Assembly (NCBI GenBank): GCA_964626205.1
Contig: CAZVED010000024.1
Coordinates: forward strand, 1-14,058
Length of the DNA: 14,058 nt
Origin: CAZVED01 sp964626205
GTDB taxonomy: Bacteria; Patescibacteriota; Patescibacteriia; SG8-24
Reading direction: 5' to 3'
Positions 1 through 5,230 of the stretch are shown here, in pieces; the stretch's first letter is position 1; the number at the start of each line of letters is the position of its first letter. A program made the position numbers and the translations under genes. The notes beneath the pieces are model-generated. The model saw only the letters and a program-made list of their open reading frames with translations. It made no database searches and was not told the origin of the DNA.

Positions 1-249
1 CGAGGTTTGGCGCGGGGGATGTTGATTTTCATAATCTTCTGCAAATGCTGAGATAATTTTATACGCGCCGTCCTCTGCGTTATCTATCACTATATCAGCT
101 AGACCGGCAAAGCCGCTGTACATTCGGAGTGGGCCTGTACCGCCGAATACATCTACTACAATTTCAGGTTCGCCCATGACTTGTTTGTACTCGTCATCAA
201 AGGTGTCGTATATAGCCTGAAGTTTCTCTATTAATTTTTTTATTTGCAT
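1..249 (-). CDS. hypothetical protein, 3'-truncated by window edge
   Basis: An open frame of 83 codons runs leftward from ATG at 249-247 off the left edge without a stop. The visible protein begins MQIKKLIEKLQAIYD and has an acidic first half, a Gly-rich stretch (VDVFGGTGPLRMYSG) around residues 34-46 and an acidic C-terminal part. I recognise no family. The ATG lies only 3 nt (CAC) after the encoded CCA of the tRNA-Thr at 253-327, and there is no Shine-Dalgarno sequence unless one counts tRNA bases. Transcription probably comes from the promoter at 596-624 through tRNA-Ala and tRNA-Thr. The reading frame is convincing; the function is unknown. Confidence 0.7.
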   Translation of the reverse strand, partial: MQIKKLIEKLQAIYDTFDDEYKQVMGEPEIVVDVFGGTGPLRMYSGFAGLADIVIDNAEDGAYKIISAFAEDYENQHPPRQTS

Positions 250-252
250 GTG

Positions 253-327
253 TGGTGCTCCCGGATTGAATCGAACAATCGCTCCCCTACATACCAAGTA
301 GGAGCTTTGCCACTAAGCTACAGGAGC
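253..327 (-). tRNA. tRNA-Thr (GGT anticodon)
   Basis: A canonical 75-nt cloverleaf with encoded CCA. The acceptor strands are GCTCCTG and CGGGAGC (one G-U pair), the D arm is GCTTAGTGGCAAAGC, the anticodon stem CCTAC/GTAGG closes loop TTGGTAT, and the T arm is GATTG TTCGATT CAATC. Anticodon GGT reads ACC and ACU. It ends 3 nt before the next start codon. Confidence 0.95.
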
Positions 328-334
328 TAATATA

Positions 335-414
335 TGGTGGAGAATATCGGATTCGAACCGATCTGATTAGCCTGCTTGCAAAGCAGGTGTCCACTCCAAG
401 CAGACCCATCCCCC
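335..414 (-). tRNA. tRNA-Ala (TGC anticodon)
   Basis: 80 nt with encoded CCA. The anticodon stem CCTGC/GCAGG closes loop TTTGCAA (anticodon TGC, reads GCA). The T arm is ATCGG TTCGAAT CCGAT. The acceptor pairs GGGGGAT with ATTCTCC, with two G-U pairs. The 8-nt variable loop and a G at position 8 are atypical, so scanners may score it low. It is separated from tRNA-Thr by 7 nt. Confidence 0.85.
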
Positions 415-418
415 AAAT

Positions 419-440
419 TACATATAGATGCCTATATGTA
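419..440. repeat. 9-bp perfect hairpin just 5' of tRNA-Ala
   Basis: TACATATAG and CTATATGTA flank loop ATGC. The hairpin sits 4 nt upstream (minus-strand sense) of the tRNA-Ala 5' end. Similar perfect hairpins lie directly upstream of tRNA-Leu(TAA) and of the 103-nt tRNA, so it may be a processing or spacing signal. The sequence alone does not show a function. Confidence 0.6.
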
Positions 441-562
441 GTAATTCTTTAAATATTATTACAATATGAAACATATTACCGTAGATAGCTATCTGCAGAA
501 AATGTTCTTTAATTCCTGATACTAAATAAGTATACAGTTCGGTTAACATGGTGTAGTCCTCT

Positions 563-593
563 AATTTAACAGGCAAAATTGCCTCATTAAATT
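563..593 (-). other. hairpin at predicted 5' end of tRNA-Ala/Thr transcript
   Basis: AATTTAA/TTAAATT plus AGGCAA/TTGCCT form an interrupted 13-bp hairpin that starts almost exactly where the promoter at 596-624 should initiate. It could protect the 5' end of the leader or be an attenuator, but no U-tract follows. Apart from this hairpin, the promoter and the long hairpin at 666-707, positions 415-704 are AT-rich and hold no gene that I can support. Confidence 0.45.
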
Positions 594-595
594 AT

Positions 596-624
596 ATTAT
601 ACACCTAGCAATACCGCTTGGCAA
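596..624 (-). promoter_or_regulatory. sigma70-type promoter for tRNA-Ala/tRNA-Thr module
   Basis: On the minus strand, TTGCCA (619-624) lies 17 bp from TATAAT (596-601): 5 of 6 and 6 of 6 consensus matches at optimal spacing. The start is expected near 589. It drives the leftward module tRNA-Ala, tRNA-Thr and the edge CDS. Confidence 0.75.
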
Positions 625-665
625 GTGCTAAATTAATTATGAGCGTTAGGGAACATAAGGATTAA

Positions 666-707
666 CCAATACTTAGTACCTACACGTATTTAGGTACTAA
701 GTATTGG
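666..707 (-). repeat. 17-bp perfect hairpin overlapping the CCA of tRNA-Asn
   Basis: Positions 666-682 and 691-707 are perfect inverted repeats with an 8-nt loop. On the minus strand the 5' arm begins with the CCA of tRNA-Asn (705-707), so the hairpin would pair with the tRNA 3' end in the precursor. No U-tract follows, so it is not a classical Rho-independent terminator. It could mark the transcript end by Rho-independent pausing or by RNase III cleavage. Confidence 0.75.
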
Positions 708-783
708 CTCCGCGCTAGAGAATCGAACTCTACTAACCATTGATTAACAGTCAAGCCCATGCACCTTGCTCGGGTTCCGCGGA
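705..783 (-). tRNA. tRNA-Asn (GTT anticodon)
   Basis: 79 nt with encoded CCA and discriminator G, ending GGAGCCA as E. coli tRNA-Asn does. The anticodon loop CTGTTAA gives anticodon GTT (AAC/AAU). The T arm is TAGAG TTCGATT CTCTA, and the D arm has a CCC/GGG stem with the GG pair in the loop. The last acceptor pair (G-G) and the outer anticodon-stem pair are mismatched. The 3' CCA is part of the 666-707 hairpin. Confidence 0.88.
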
Positions 784-888
784 ATAGATATGGTTCTCAA
801 TTATATTTAGCCTGGCTAACTGACAACCAAAAAGCGTCCAGGCCTAGTAACGTGGTTTATAGTGCTCGATAACTAGGATGCTATGCAC

Positions 889-1065
889 TTACTCTTTGGT
901 CCAAAAACAGACACTCTTATCTAAGTTATCACGATCACAAATGCAACCGCCTGTACGATAACACTGATATTCAACAGAAATTTCACCAACGTCTGAGATT
1001 GGGGGTGGGGGTGTAACGATAGGAGCCTCAATAGGTTCCACGTCTGACTCTTTTACTTTTTTCAT
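889..1065 (-). CDS. hypothetical 58-aa Pro- and Cys-containing protein
   Basis: The start is set at ATG 1065 because TAAGGAT lies 8 nt upstream; the longer open frame runs into tRNA-Gly. The protein begins MKKVKESDVEPIEAP, has a run of five prolines (residues 18-22), and carries four cysteines (35, 41, 43 and 53) in a YQCYRTGGCICD context that suggests a metal site or disulfides. I recognise no family. It follows tRNA-Gly by 14 nt and is followed by about 100 nt without a gene, which contain a GCCTGG/CCAGGC hairpin (about 810-846) before tRNA-Asn. Product unknown. Confidence 0.6.
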   Translation of the reverse strand: MKKVKESDVEPIEAPIVTPPPPISDVGEISVEYQCYRTGGCICDRDNLDKSVCFWTKE

Positions 1066-1079
1066 AGGCAAAATCCTTA

Positions 1080-1155
1080 TGGAGCGGGCTACGAGATTCG
1101 AACTCGTACTATCAGCTTGGAAGGCTGTCGTGCTAGCCGTTAACACCAAGCCCGC
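1080..1155 (-). tRNA. tRNA-Gly (TCC anticodon)
   Basis: A 76-nt cloverleaf close to E. coli tRNA-Gly(TCC). The acceptor is GCGGGCT/AGCCCGC with discriminator T and encoded CCA. Anticodon loop CTTCCAA gives TCC (GGA/GGG), and the T arm is ACGAG TTCGAAT CTCGT. A 10-nt gap separates it from the upstream initiator-like tRNA. Confidence 0.95.
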
Positions 1156-1165
1156 TTTAGGCTAC

Positions 1166-1238
1166 TGGATGCGGGTCTGGAATTGAACCAAGTCCTGAAG
1201 ATTATGAGCCTTCCGTGCTACCATCACACTCACCCGCG
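1166..1238 (-). tRNA. tRNA-Met (CAT), initiator-like
   Basis: A 73-nt tRNA with encoded CCA. Anticodon loop CTCATAA gives CAT. The acceptor pairs CGCGGGT with ACCCGCA, leaving C1 unpaired with A72, the hallmark of bacterial initiator tRNA-fMet. The T loop TTCAATT also resembles fMet. Against this, the D stem is GTG/CAC rather than carrying the initiator A11-U24 pair, and the anticodon stem lacks three consecutive G-C pairs. A tRNA-Ile2 (modified CAT) is the alternative but is disfavoured by C1-A72. Confidence 0.85.
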
Positions 1239-1242
1239 AATT

Positions 1243-1488
1243 TCATTCTAGGACGATTGTTACACCGTCGTTATCGGAAGCAGTAATCGCGATGTGGGGC
1301 TCATAAAGTCCCAACTCGCGACATTCGACCATGCAGGTATCTGCGCCGTCCTCTTCCATGTCAATCAGAAGCTTAGATAGAGCACGCTCAGCTGGGTTGT
1401 TATCGCCCATCTTAACGTGTCGTAGAAGTGTATTTAGTGCCATAAACTCTTGACGAGTAAGGCGAAGGGTAATAGGTCGATGAATCAT
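1243..1488 (-). CDS. hypothetical 81-aa protein
   Basis: It starts MIHRPITLRLTRQEFMALN, a beta strand then a helix that faintly recalls ribbon-helix-helix proteins, and then has an acidic C-terminal half (residues 43-81, including IDMEEDGADTC). It has no transmembrane segment. The start codon lies 12 nt after the CCA of tRNA-Lys(CTT), with leader ACCTAAACTAAA and no Shine-Dalgarno sequence. The stop lies 4 nt before tRNA-Met. An internal ATG at residue 16 has a weak AAGAG upstream and is a possible alternative start. I recognise no family; DNA binding would be speculation. Confidence 0.65.
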   Translation of the reverse strand: MIHRPITLRLTRQEFMALNTLLRHVKMGDNNPAERALSKLLIDMEEDGADTCMVECRELGLYEPHIAITASDNDGVTIVLE

Positions 1489-1500
1489 TTTAGTTTAGGT

Positions 1501-1575
1501 TGGTATGTCTGCTTGGATTCGAACCAAGGACTTACGGGGTAAGAGCCCGATGCGTTTCCGCTACGCCACAGACAT
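1501..1575 (-). tRNA. tRNA-Lys (CTT anticodon)
   Basis: 75 nt with encoded CCA. The acceptor ATGTCTG/CAGACAT is fully paired. The D arm is GCG TAGCGGAAA CGC, the anticodon loop CTCTTAC gives CTT (AAG), and the T arm is CTTGG TTCGAAT CCAAG. Its CCA lies 12 nt before the next ATG. Confidence 0.93.
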
Positions 1576-1579
1576 ATAG

Positions 1580-1957
1580 GGCAAAGAATACATTAAGGAG
1601 TGGCCTATGATAATCTAAATCACACTTACCAGATGCACAGTCTGCTTTAGATAAGGACACGCCTTAGCATACACTAAGGGCAGTAGATTTTTTATAGAGG
1701 ATTTCCTGCGGTGTCCTCTTCCCCTAGTCAGAGTAGATAACCGAACGAAAGTTTAGATGCTCGGATATCTCGTAAGTTATAATAACCCTAGGCCCTTGAG
1801 ATCACCACCATTCGCGCCACCTCTAGCACACACGTATACCTAGTAGGAGGTTGTCTACAGCGCCAGTATACGTGCTCGGTAAATATCACCAGCGAGATTA
1901 AAGACTCACATTACCTCTTTTCAGAGGGTTCTAGTATTGAATTATGGTGATGTATTT
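1580..1957 (-). ncRNA. candidate structured noncoding RNA region
   Basis: A 378-nt stretch with no credible reading frame but many helices. Read on the minus strand these are: ATCACCA/TGGTGAT enclosing CCTCT GAAA AGAGG (a GNRA-capped hairpin); CACGTATAC/GTATACGTG; CCGA/TCGG; AGAGGA/TCCTCT; CTTAG/CTAAG; and ATCTAAA/TTTAGAT enclosing CAGA/TCTG. It lies 3' of tRNA-Lys(TTT) and 5' of tRNA-Lys(CTT), so the strand is inferred from the flanking genes. I recognise no known RNA family. Confidence 0.4.
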
Positions 1958-2032
1958 TGGTAGGGCTACTGAGGATCGAACTCAGGACTGACGGATTAAA
2001 AGCCCGCTGCGTTACCGCTACGCCATAGCCCC
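1958..2032 (-). tRNA. tRNA-Lys (TTT anticodon)
   Basis: 75 nt with encoded CCA. The acceptor is GGGGCTA/TAGCCCT, the D arm is GCG TAGCGGTAA CGC, the anticodon loop CTTTTAA gives TTT (AAA/AAG), and the T arm is CTGAG TTCGATC CTCAG. A strong promoter lies directly upstream at 2047-2075, so its transcript should start only about 8 nt before the mature 5' end. Confidence 0.95.
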
Positions 2033-2046
2033 ATTGATTAATAATC

Positions 2047-2075
2047 ATTATATAGCATTAAGGCCCTAGGGTCAA
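2047..2075 (-). promoter_or_regulatory. sigma70-type promoter for tRNA-Lys(TTT)
   Basis: On the minus strand, TTGACC (2070-2075) lies exactly 17 bp from TATAAT (2047-2052): 5 of 6 and 6 of 6 matches. The start is expected near 2040. It lies directly downstream of the stop codon of the 112-aa membrane protein gene. Confidence 0.8.
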
Positions 2076-2085
2076 GACTAAATTT

Positions 2086-2424
2086 TTAGACGTGATCGCC
2101 ACTAGGATCGAACGGATCAAGAATAGGCTCAAAAATTTTTTGAGTTATCTTGCCTCTCCAACCCCCGTCTCTATTGTGTCTTTTTAGTCTAGCCGTAATA
2201 GTTGTTTCTTTCGGCAACTCTAGCAGTAGAATCGTCATAACGAATACGTTTAGTATGAAGTCTAGAATTAGACCTACCACTAAAACAGGGTAACCAAGAA
2301 CATAAGATGCTGTAGACAGCTGTCCTAGATCTCGTACCCTGGCTAAATTCATAACTGCTAGATAGAGTATCCACAGTATATAGAACGCAAAAAATACCCA
2401 AACTGGGTATAATAAAAACTCCAT
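2086..2424 (-). CDS. phage membrane protein, two helices with basic tail
   Basis: A 112-aa protein with two hydrophobic segments (about residues 5-27 and 42-69), then a basic soluble tail containing LPKETTITARLKRH, GGWRGK and a C-terminal DPFDPSGDH signature. I recall this layout (membrane hairpin, ARLKRH, WRG, then a DPFDP-type end) from uncharacterised inner-membrane proteins of phages of Gram-negative bacteria; that comes from memory, not from a search. The start at 2424 is supported by AAGGA 6 nt upstream, and the gene follows tRNA-Pro by 21 nt. The promoter for tRNA-Lys(TTT) overlaps its 3' flank. The function is unknown, possibly host membrane modification. Confidence 0.85.
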   Translation of the reverse strand: MEFLLYPVWVFFAFYILWILYLAVMNLARVRDLGQLSTASYVLGYPVLVVGLILDFILNVFVMTILLLELPKETTITARLKRHNRDGGWRGKITQKIFEPILDPFDPSGDHV

Positions 2425-2445
2425 AAGCTATCCTTATGGTAAATA

Positions 2446-2524
2446 TGGTCCGGGATGAGGGATTCGAACTCTCGGTCTCTTGCTCCCAAAGCAAGCGCTT
2501 TAAGCCAGACTAAGCTAAACCCGG
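2446..2524 (-). tRNA. tRNA-Pro (TGG anticodon)
   Basis: 79 nt with encoded CCA. The acceptor is CCGGGTT/ATCCCGG (one mismatch), with the C1-G72 pair typical of Pro. The anticodon stem CTTGC/GCAAG closes loop TTTGGGA (anticodon TGG, CCA and other CCN). The T arm is GAGAG TTCGAAT CCCTC with one mismatch. It ends 21 nt before the membrane-protein start and begins 3 nt after the stop of the upstream CDS. Confidence 0.9.
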
Positions 2525-2527
2525 GTA

Positions 2528-2872
2528 TTAATAGTAGTAAATGTGAGGCTTCTTCTTAGTGTTGATGCAGTCCTCATCTTCGAGGTCTTCAATATTCACA
2601 AGCTTAACAACCTCGGTTTCCCACTTACGACACTTCCTTCTAGCAGGACGCTCCATGTAGAGCTTAACCCACCAGCGGGGAGTTGCGCGCCACCAGTACC
2701 AACTGGTCTCTTCTCGACGCTTCTTTTTTCTTTTAACACCTGGTTGTTGAATCCAGGAGTAATAAACATAGTTATCAATGCTACTAGTATAAGTTAACTT
2801 AACTCGACTAGCTTTGTTTTCTTTCGCTTCCTCACTAAGCCTCCAGGGCTTAGTCTTGTATGTTCTAGACAT
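2528..2872 (-). CDS. basic Trp/Arg-rich hypothetical protein, 114 aa
   Basis: The start is set at the ATG at 2872, giving MSRTYKTKPWRLSEEAKE, because GGAG lies 6 nt upstream of it. The in-frame ATG at 2884 would leave only 1 nt between the GGAG and the start. The protein is strongly basic, with KRKKKRREE at residues 47-55, a cluster of tryptophans between 58 and 68 (WYWWRATPRWW) and a lysine-rich end KKKPHIYYY. No transmembrane helix is visible. The composition suggests nucleic-acid or ribosome binding, which is inference only. It is read from an extended -10 promoter at 2895-2900 and ends 3 nt before tRNA-Pro. Confidence 0.75.
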   Translation of the reverse strand: MSRTYKTKPWRLSEEAKENKASRVKLTYTSSIDNYVYYSWIQQPGVKRKKKRREETSWYWWRATPRWWVKLYMERPARRKCRKWETEVVKLVNIEDLEDEDCINTKKKPHIYYY

Positions 2873-2894
2873 ATCATGCTCCAATAGTTAATCT

Positions 2895-2900
2895 ACTATA
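2895..2900 (-). promoter_or_regulatory. extended -10 promoter for the 114-aa gene
   Basis: The minus strand reads TATGCTATAGT, an extended -10 (TGnTATAGT) without a good -35. A start near 2888 leaves a 16-nt leader that contains the GGAG of the next gene. Confidence 0.45.
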
Positions 2901-2917
2901 GCATAACCATCTCCTTT

Positions 2918-3069
2918 CACTTATTAGGTAGGGCCCTACTCACCTACATACCGTCCTGAGTAGTTTTGTGTTCAAATTAGACGCGCGTGAACGTAGGCTT
3001 GAAACAGTTTTGTGTAATCGGGTAATTCGAATTCCCCGGGATACCTGTAACGACCCTACCTAATAAGTG
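2918..3069 (-). ncRNA. element B: 16-bp inverted repeat closing a structured domain
   Basis: Positions 2918-2933 and 3054-3069 are perfect inverted repeats around 120 nt. Inside are a hairpin GTTCA/TGAAC (around 2970-2992), a T-arm-like GGGGAATTCGAATTACCC segment (minus strand, near 3020-3037) and a direct repeat AGTTTTGTGT (near 2962 and 3006). No ORF. The 3' side lies against the promoter at 2895-2900. It is either a structured RNA or the 3' end of the tRNA-Leu(TAA) transcript. The strand is inferred from neighbours. Positions 3070-3156 add a GGTGGA/TCCACC and a GCTCT/AGAGC hairpin. Confidence 0.45.
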
Positions 3070-3156
3070 CCGACTCGACGGGTGGAGATCTGCCGGCTTT
3101 ATACATTCAACTCATCCACCATAGCTCTTTGTCATAGTCTAGAGCGCACTATCATC

Positions 3157-3241
3157 TGGTACGACTGACCGGAATCGAACCGGTATGACCTAAGTCGAGG
3201 GATTTTAAGTCCCTTGCGTCTACCAATTCCGCCACAGTCGC
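3157..3241 (-). tRNA. tRNA-Leu (TAA anticodon)
   Basis: A class II tRNA of 85 nt with encoded CCA. The acceptor is GCGACTG/CAGTCGT with discriminator A. The D arm has GGAATTGGTAGAC. The anticodon stem AGGGA/TCCCT closes loop CTTAAAA (anticodon TAA, UUA), followed by a long variable arm and T arm ACCGG TTCGATT CCGGT. A 17-bp hairpin lies 2 nt upstream of its 5' end. Confidence 0.95.
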
Positions 3242-3243
3242 AT

Positions 3244-3282
3244 TAGTACAGTAAATAGGTCATAAACCTATTTACTGTACTA
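3244..3282 (-). repeat. 17-bp perfect hairpin 5' of tRNA-Leu(TAA)
   Basis: Positions 3244-3260 and 3266-3282 pair perfectly around a 5-nt loop (CATAA on the plus strand). It begins 2 nt from the tRNA 5' end, so RNase P would cut between it and the tRNA. No U-tract follows. The rest of 3242-3450 holds repeated TATCCGG words (near 3281-3300) and no gene or good promoter that I can identify. Confidence 0.7.
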
Positions 3283-3450
3283 TCCGGTCCTATCCGGATA
3301 TCCAGTGTCTTAGGACTATTGGGCGACGGCCCGCAGAACGTCTTATTTAGGGGGTACTAAGCAACCGTTCTTAGGCTTAGTATTTTCGCTAGAAATAATT
3401 ATCTTACAATTAGGATACGTAAGTAACTAATCTAGCCTCCATCGCGATTT

Positions 3451-3534
3451 TGGTAGGCAAGGAGAGACTCGAACTCTCAATCCTTTCGGCATTGGCTTCT
3501 AAGACCAACGTGTATACCATTCCACCACTTGCCC
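3451..3534 (-). tRNA. tRNA-Leu (TAG anticodon)
   Basis: A class II tRNA of 84 nt with encoded CCA. The acceptor is GGGCAAG/CTTGCCT with discriminator A. The anticodon stem TTGGT/GCCAA closes loop CTTAGAA (anticodon TAG, CUA/CUN), followed by a variable arm and T arm GAGAG TTCGAGT CTCTC. CTA is a frequent Leu codon in the genes of this window, consistent with a codon-supply role. Confidence 0.95.
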
Positions 3535-3539
3535 AAATA

Positions 3540-3776
3540 TTAGATAAGGACTTTGACACCCATAGAAACTTCTATACGTTGTAATTCTAGTTCCTCTGCT
3601 GGAACGTTTAGTGCTTTTATAAGATACTTCATATCTATGCGCTGATACGAAGCTTCTTGTATAGATTCAACAAAGTATGCAAGAACAACACATACGTCAG
3701 CATCACAATGTATATGGTACTTAACGTATTTACCGCTAGGTACGTGTCTGACTATACAATGCCTGGATCTTTTCAT
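3540..3776 (-). CDS. hypothetical 78-aa protein
   Basis: The start is set at ATG 3776 (MKRSRHCIVRHVPSG), because the longer frame reads into tRNA-Ile. It lies 3 nt (AAG) after the CCA of tRNA-Ile and has no Shine-Dalgarno sequence, so tRNA processing would leave a nearly leaderless mRNA. The basic N-terminus is followed by a mixed beta/alpha stretch (KYHIHCDADVCVVLAYFVES, residues 19-38) and a C-terminal beta-like segment ending GVKVLI. The stop lies 5 nt from tRNA-Leu(TAG). I recognise no family. Confidence 0.65.
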   Translation of the reverse strand: MKRSRHCIVRHVPSGKYVKYHIHCDADVCVVLAYFVESIQEASYQRIDMKYLIKALNVPAEELELQRIEVSMGVKVLI

Positions 3777-3779
3777 CTT

Positions 3780-3854
3780 TGGTAGCCTGAAGTGGAATCG
3801 AACCACTCGCCGCTCGGTTATCAGCCGAGTGCTCTACCGATGAGCTGTCAGGCT
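3780..3854 (-). tRNA. tRNA-Ile (GAT anticodon)
   Basis: A 75-nt canonical tRNA with encoded CCA. The acceptor is AGCCTGA/TCAGGCT with discriminator A, and the D arm is GCTCATCGGTAGAGC. The anticodon stem CTCGG/CCGAG closes loop CTGATAA (anticodon GAT, AUC/AUU). The T arm is AGTGG TTCGATT CCACT. Its first 7 nt overlap the end of a small upstream ORF. Confidence 0.95.
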
Positions 3855-3961
3855 GTAAATAGACTCTTTATTTTTCGGTACAAACGAGCAACTAAATCAA
3901 TAGTCACATCTGCTCGTTGTTGCTCCGCCAGCTGGCGGGCTTTAATGTAATCCACAATCAA
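3848..3961 (-). CDS. small 37-aa ORF coupled to the 96-aa gene
   Basis: The frame opens at TTG 3961, overlapping the TGA of the upstream gene in a TTGA junction; GTG at 3955 is an alternative start. It encodes an amphipathic, helix-prone peptide (DYIKARQLAEQQRADVTIDL, then VARLYRKIKSLFTA) and stops at a TGA formed by bases 5-7 of tRNA-Ile. The stop-free stretch and helix-like composition favour a real gene, but there is no good Shine-Dalgarno sequence and it is too short to be certain. Function unknown. Confidence 0.45.
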   Translation of the reverse strand: MIVDYIKARQLAEQQRADVTIDLVARLYRKIKSLFTA

Positions 3962-4248
3962 TGCTTAACGCTGACGAAGGTGTCGTACATCTTCTTAGCG
4001 TTATCTTGAATCTCGGTAATGCTAGGTATCTTAGGCATAGCTGCTGACAACTTGTCGTACATTTCTTTGTACGTCAGTTCGATGCTGTCTAGAGTTTTAG
4101 CTGCACCAGTAGGGATAGCATAAGATTCCTCAAGCAGCTTAGACATTACTTGGGCAGCAAAATCACTATTAGCTTTGAACTGCGCCATCGCGTGTTCAGT
4201 AGCTAGCTCTAGCAATTCAGTACGAATTTCAAACGGGGTTTTGGACAT
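3958..4248 (-). CDS. hypothetical 96-aa helical phage protein
   Basis: The start is set at ATG 4248 (MSKTPFEIRTELLELATEH), with AGGAG 5 nt upstream; the frame stays open upstream into a tRNA but that part is not protein-like. The sequence is helix-rich with a repeated aromatic pattern, including KEMYDKLSAAMPKIPSITEI near the C-terminus. From memory, a KTPFEIR start recurs in uncharacterised proteins of T4-like and other large phages, but I cannot name a family. It lies 143 nt after the 103-nt tRNA; that leader holds a GGATG/CATCC hairpin. It is followed by an overlapping small ORF. Confidence 0.85.
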   Translation of the reverse strand: MSKTPFEIRTELLELATEHAMAQFKANSDFAAQVMSKLLEESYAIPTGAAKTLDSIELTYKEMYDKLSAAMPKIPSITEIQDNAKKMYDTFVSVKH

Positions 4249-4391
4249 ATAGTCTCCTGTGTGTGTTGAACCTGTCTGGTTACTACGCGTCCAGATGTAC
4301 TTAACGATGGATAGTACAAGGTTGCCCATTTCACAGTATGAGTACTGACACGTCATCTTTGTCCTAGGATGTGGTACGTGCATCCACAATA

Positions 4392-4494
4392 TGGTACCGG
4401 CGGTGGGAATCGAACCCACGTTACTCCGCCTTATCTAGACGGTGCTCTACGAGTTTATAAGTCTCGCCCTTAGGCCAACATTAGCAACACCGGC
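4392..4494 (-). tRNA. aberrant 103-nt tRNA, type uncertain (TAT or GAT anticodon)
   Basis: The ends are canonical: acceptor GCCGGTG/CGCCGGT, discriminator A, encoded CCA and T arm GTGGG TTCGATT CCCAC. The middle is about 16 nt too long even for class II. Fold 1 uses CGAGA/ACTCG (A-A at the last pair) closing CTTATAA (anticodon TAT, AUA) plus a variable arm CCGTC/GGCGG. Fold 2 uses D-arm halves GCTAATGTTGG and GTAGAGC split by a 24-nt hairpin insert, with CCGTC/GGCGG as anticodon stem and loop TAGATAA (GAT, but A at position 33). It could be a class II tRNA or a D-loop insertion. Confidence 0.65.
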
Positions 4495-4496
4495 AA

Positions 4497-4631
4497 ATCT
4501 TATAGTGAACTGTTTAGATTATAGGATGCCTTTGAAGAGTCAGAGGCAGAGCCACCTGCTGACACAGGGGTTTCGCAGTTTGTCAGAACCACCGAGCAAT
4601 TAACGCCCGTCTAAACAGTTCACTATAAGAT
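4497..4631 (-). ncRNA. element D: 22-bp inverted repeat closing a branched RNA
   Basis: Positions 4497-4518 and 4610-4631 are perfect 22-nt inverted repeats. The 91 nt between hold two more hairpins, TGCCT/AGGCA (about 4527-4548) and CTGACA/TGTCAG (about 4558-4585), giving a junction with a very long closing stem. The promoter at 4648-4676 would start about 10 nt before the stem, and the aberrant tRNA starts 2 nt after it, so this is the 5' domain of that transcript. No ORF. I recognise no known RNA family. Confidence 0.55.
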
Positions 4632-4647
4632 CAATCAATGAAACATT

Positions 4648-4676
4648 ATTATAAAGCAAATCACCGATTAAATCAA
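4648..4676 (-). promoter_or_regulatory. sigma70-type promoter for element D, tRNA and 96-aa gene
   Basis: On the minus strand, TTGATT (4671-4676) lies 17 bp from TATAAT (4648-4653): 4 of 6 and 6 of 6 matches. The start is expected near 4641, directly before the 22-bp stem. Confidence 0.75.
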
Positions 4677-5230
4677 GATCATAATTCCAACCTATATAGG
4701 AAACCTAGTGCGTATCCAACTGCGACCAATATTAGGTGACGCAACACCATATCTCGCAACCATCGGCTAGGTCTCTTATATAGGTCCAGCTTACTCGGTA
4801 CTGGACTGGCTCAATGTTTAATCACGCGCCAGTAGCTAAGCGTGAGGGTCTGTAGACGCCCGTCTGTTCCGGGCTGCCATCCTCATATTTTATAGTCTGC
4901 GGACGCACGACTGACAGGATAGCGGGAACAAGCTGACTAGGCTAAATCCGCAAATCTTTTCGAGGTATCAGCTATAACCGTAGTACGTATACAGCTTGTG
5001 CCGGGGGTCAGCCCTAAAAGCACACAATATAGGTATTTCCAATACAAGTGATACGTCTAGTCGGTTCCGTCGTACTATTTCAGGTGGAACCACTACCCTG
5101 AAAAGTCCCTCACCAGTCGCAGCACGCTGGGTATTTACTGATCTACTGCTAACCTAGTCGCAATTTCTAGAATTTGCCTCGGCTCAGGGCATTTCTCAAC
5201 TATTGAATATATATTATATAGCCGTTAAGC
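4677..5230 (-). ncRNA. candidate large structured noncoding region
   Basis: About 550 nt with no reading frame above background on either strand, between the outer-membrane gene and the promoter at 4648-4676. Helices visible include ACCTATATA/TATATAGGT with an inner ACCTA/TAGGT (about 4690-4785), CCAG/CTGG (near 4788-4810), GCCCG/CGGGC (near 4858-4875) and TTTCAGG/CCTGAAA around GTGG/CCAC (about 5078-5105). Phages are known to carry large ncRNAs beside tRNA genes (for example GOLLD), but I cannot match this to any. It may equally be decayed sequence. Confidence 0.35.

Noticed and set aside
1632..1691. Plus-strand CCTTAG/CTAAGG hairpin followed by TTTTTT as a terminator
   Set aside because: The T-run is 8 nt away from the stem and no rightward gene lies upstream.
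2189..2494. Minus-strand 101-aa frame across tRNA-Pro
   Set aside because: It starts inside tRNA-Pro and overlaps the membrane protein gene in another frame; composition is not protein-like.
4392..4494. Group I intron in the tRNA
   Set aside because: The extra segment is only about 16-26 nt, far too short for a self-splicing intron.
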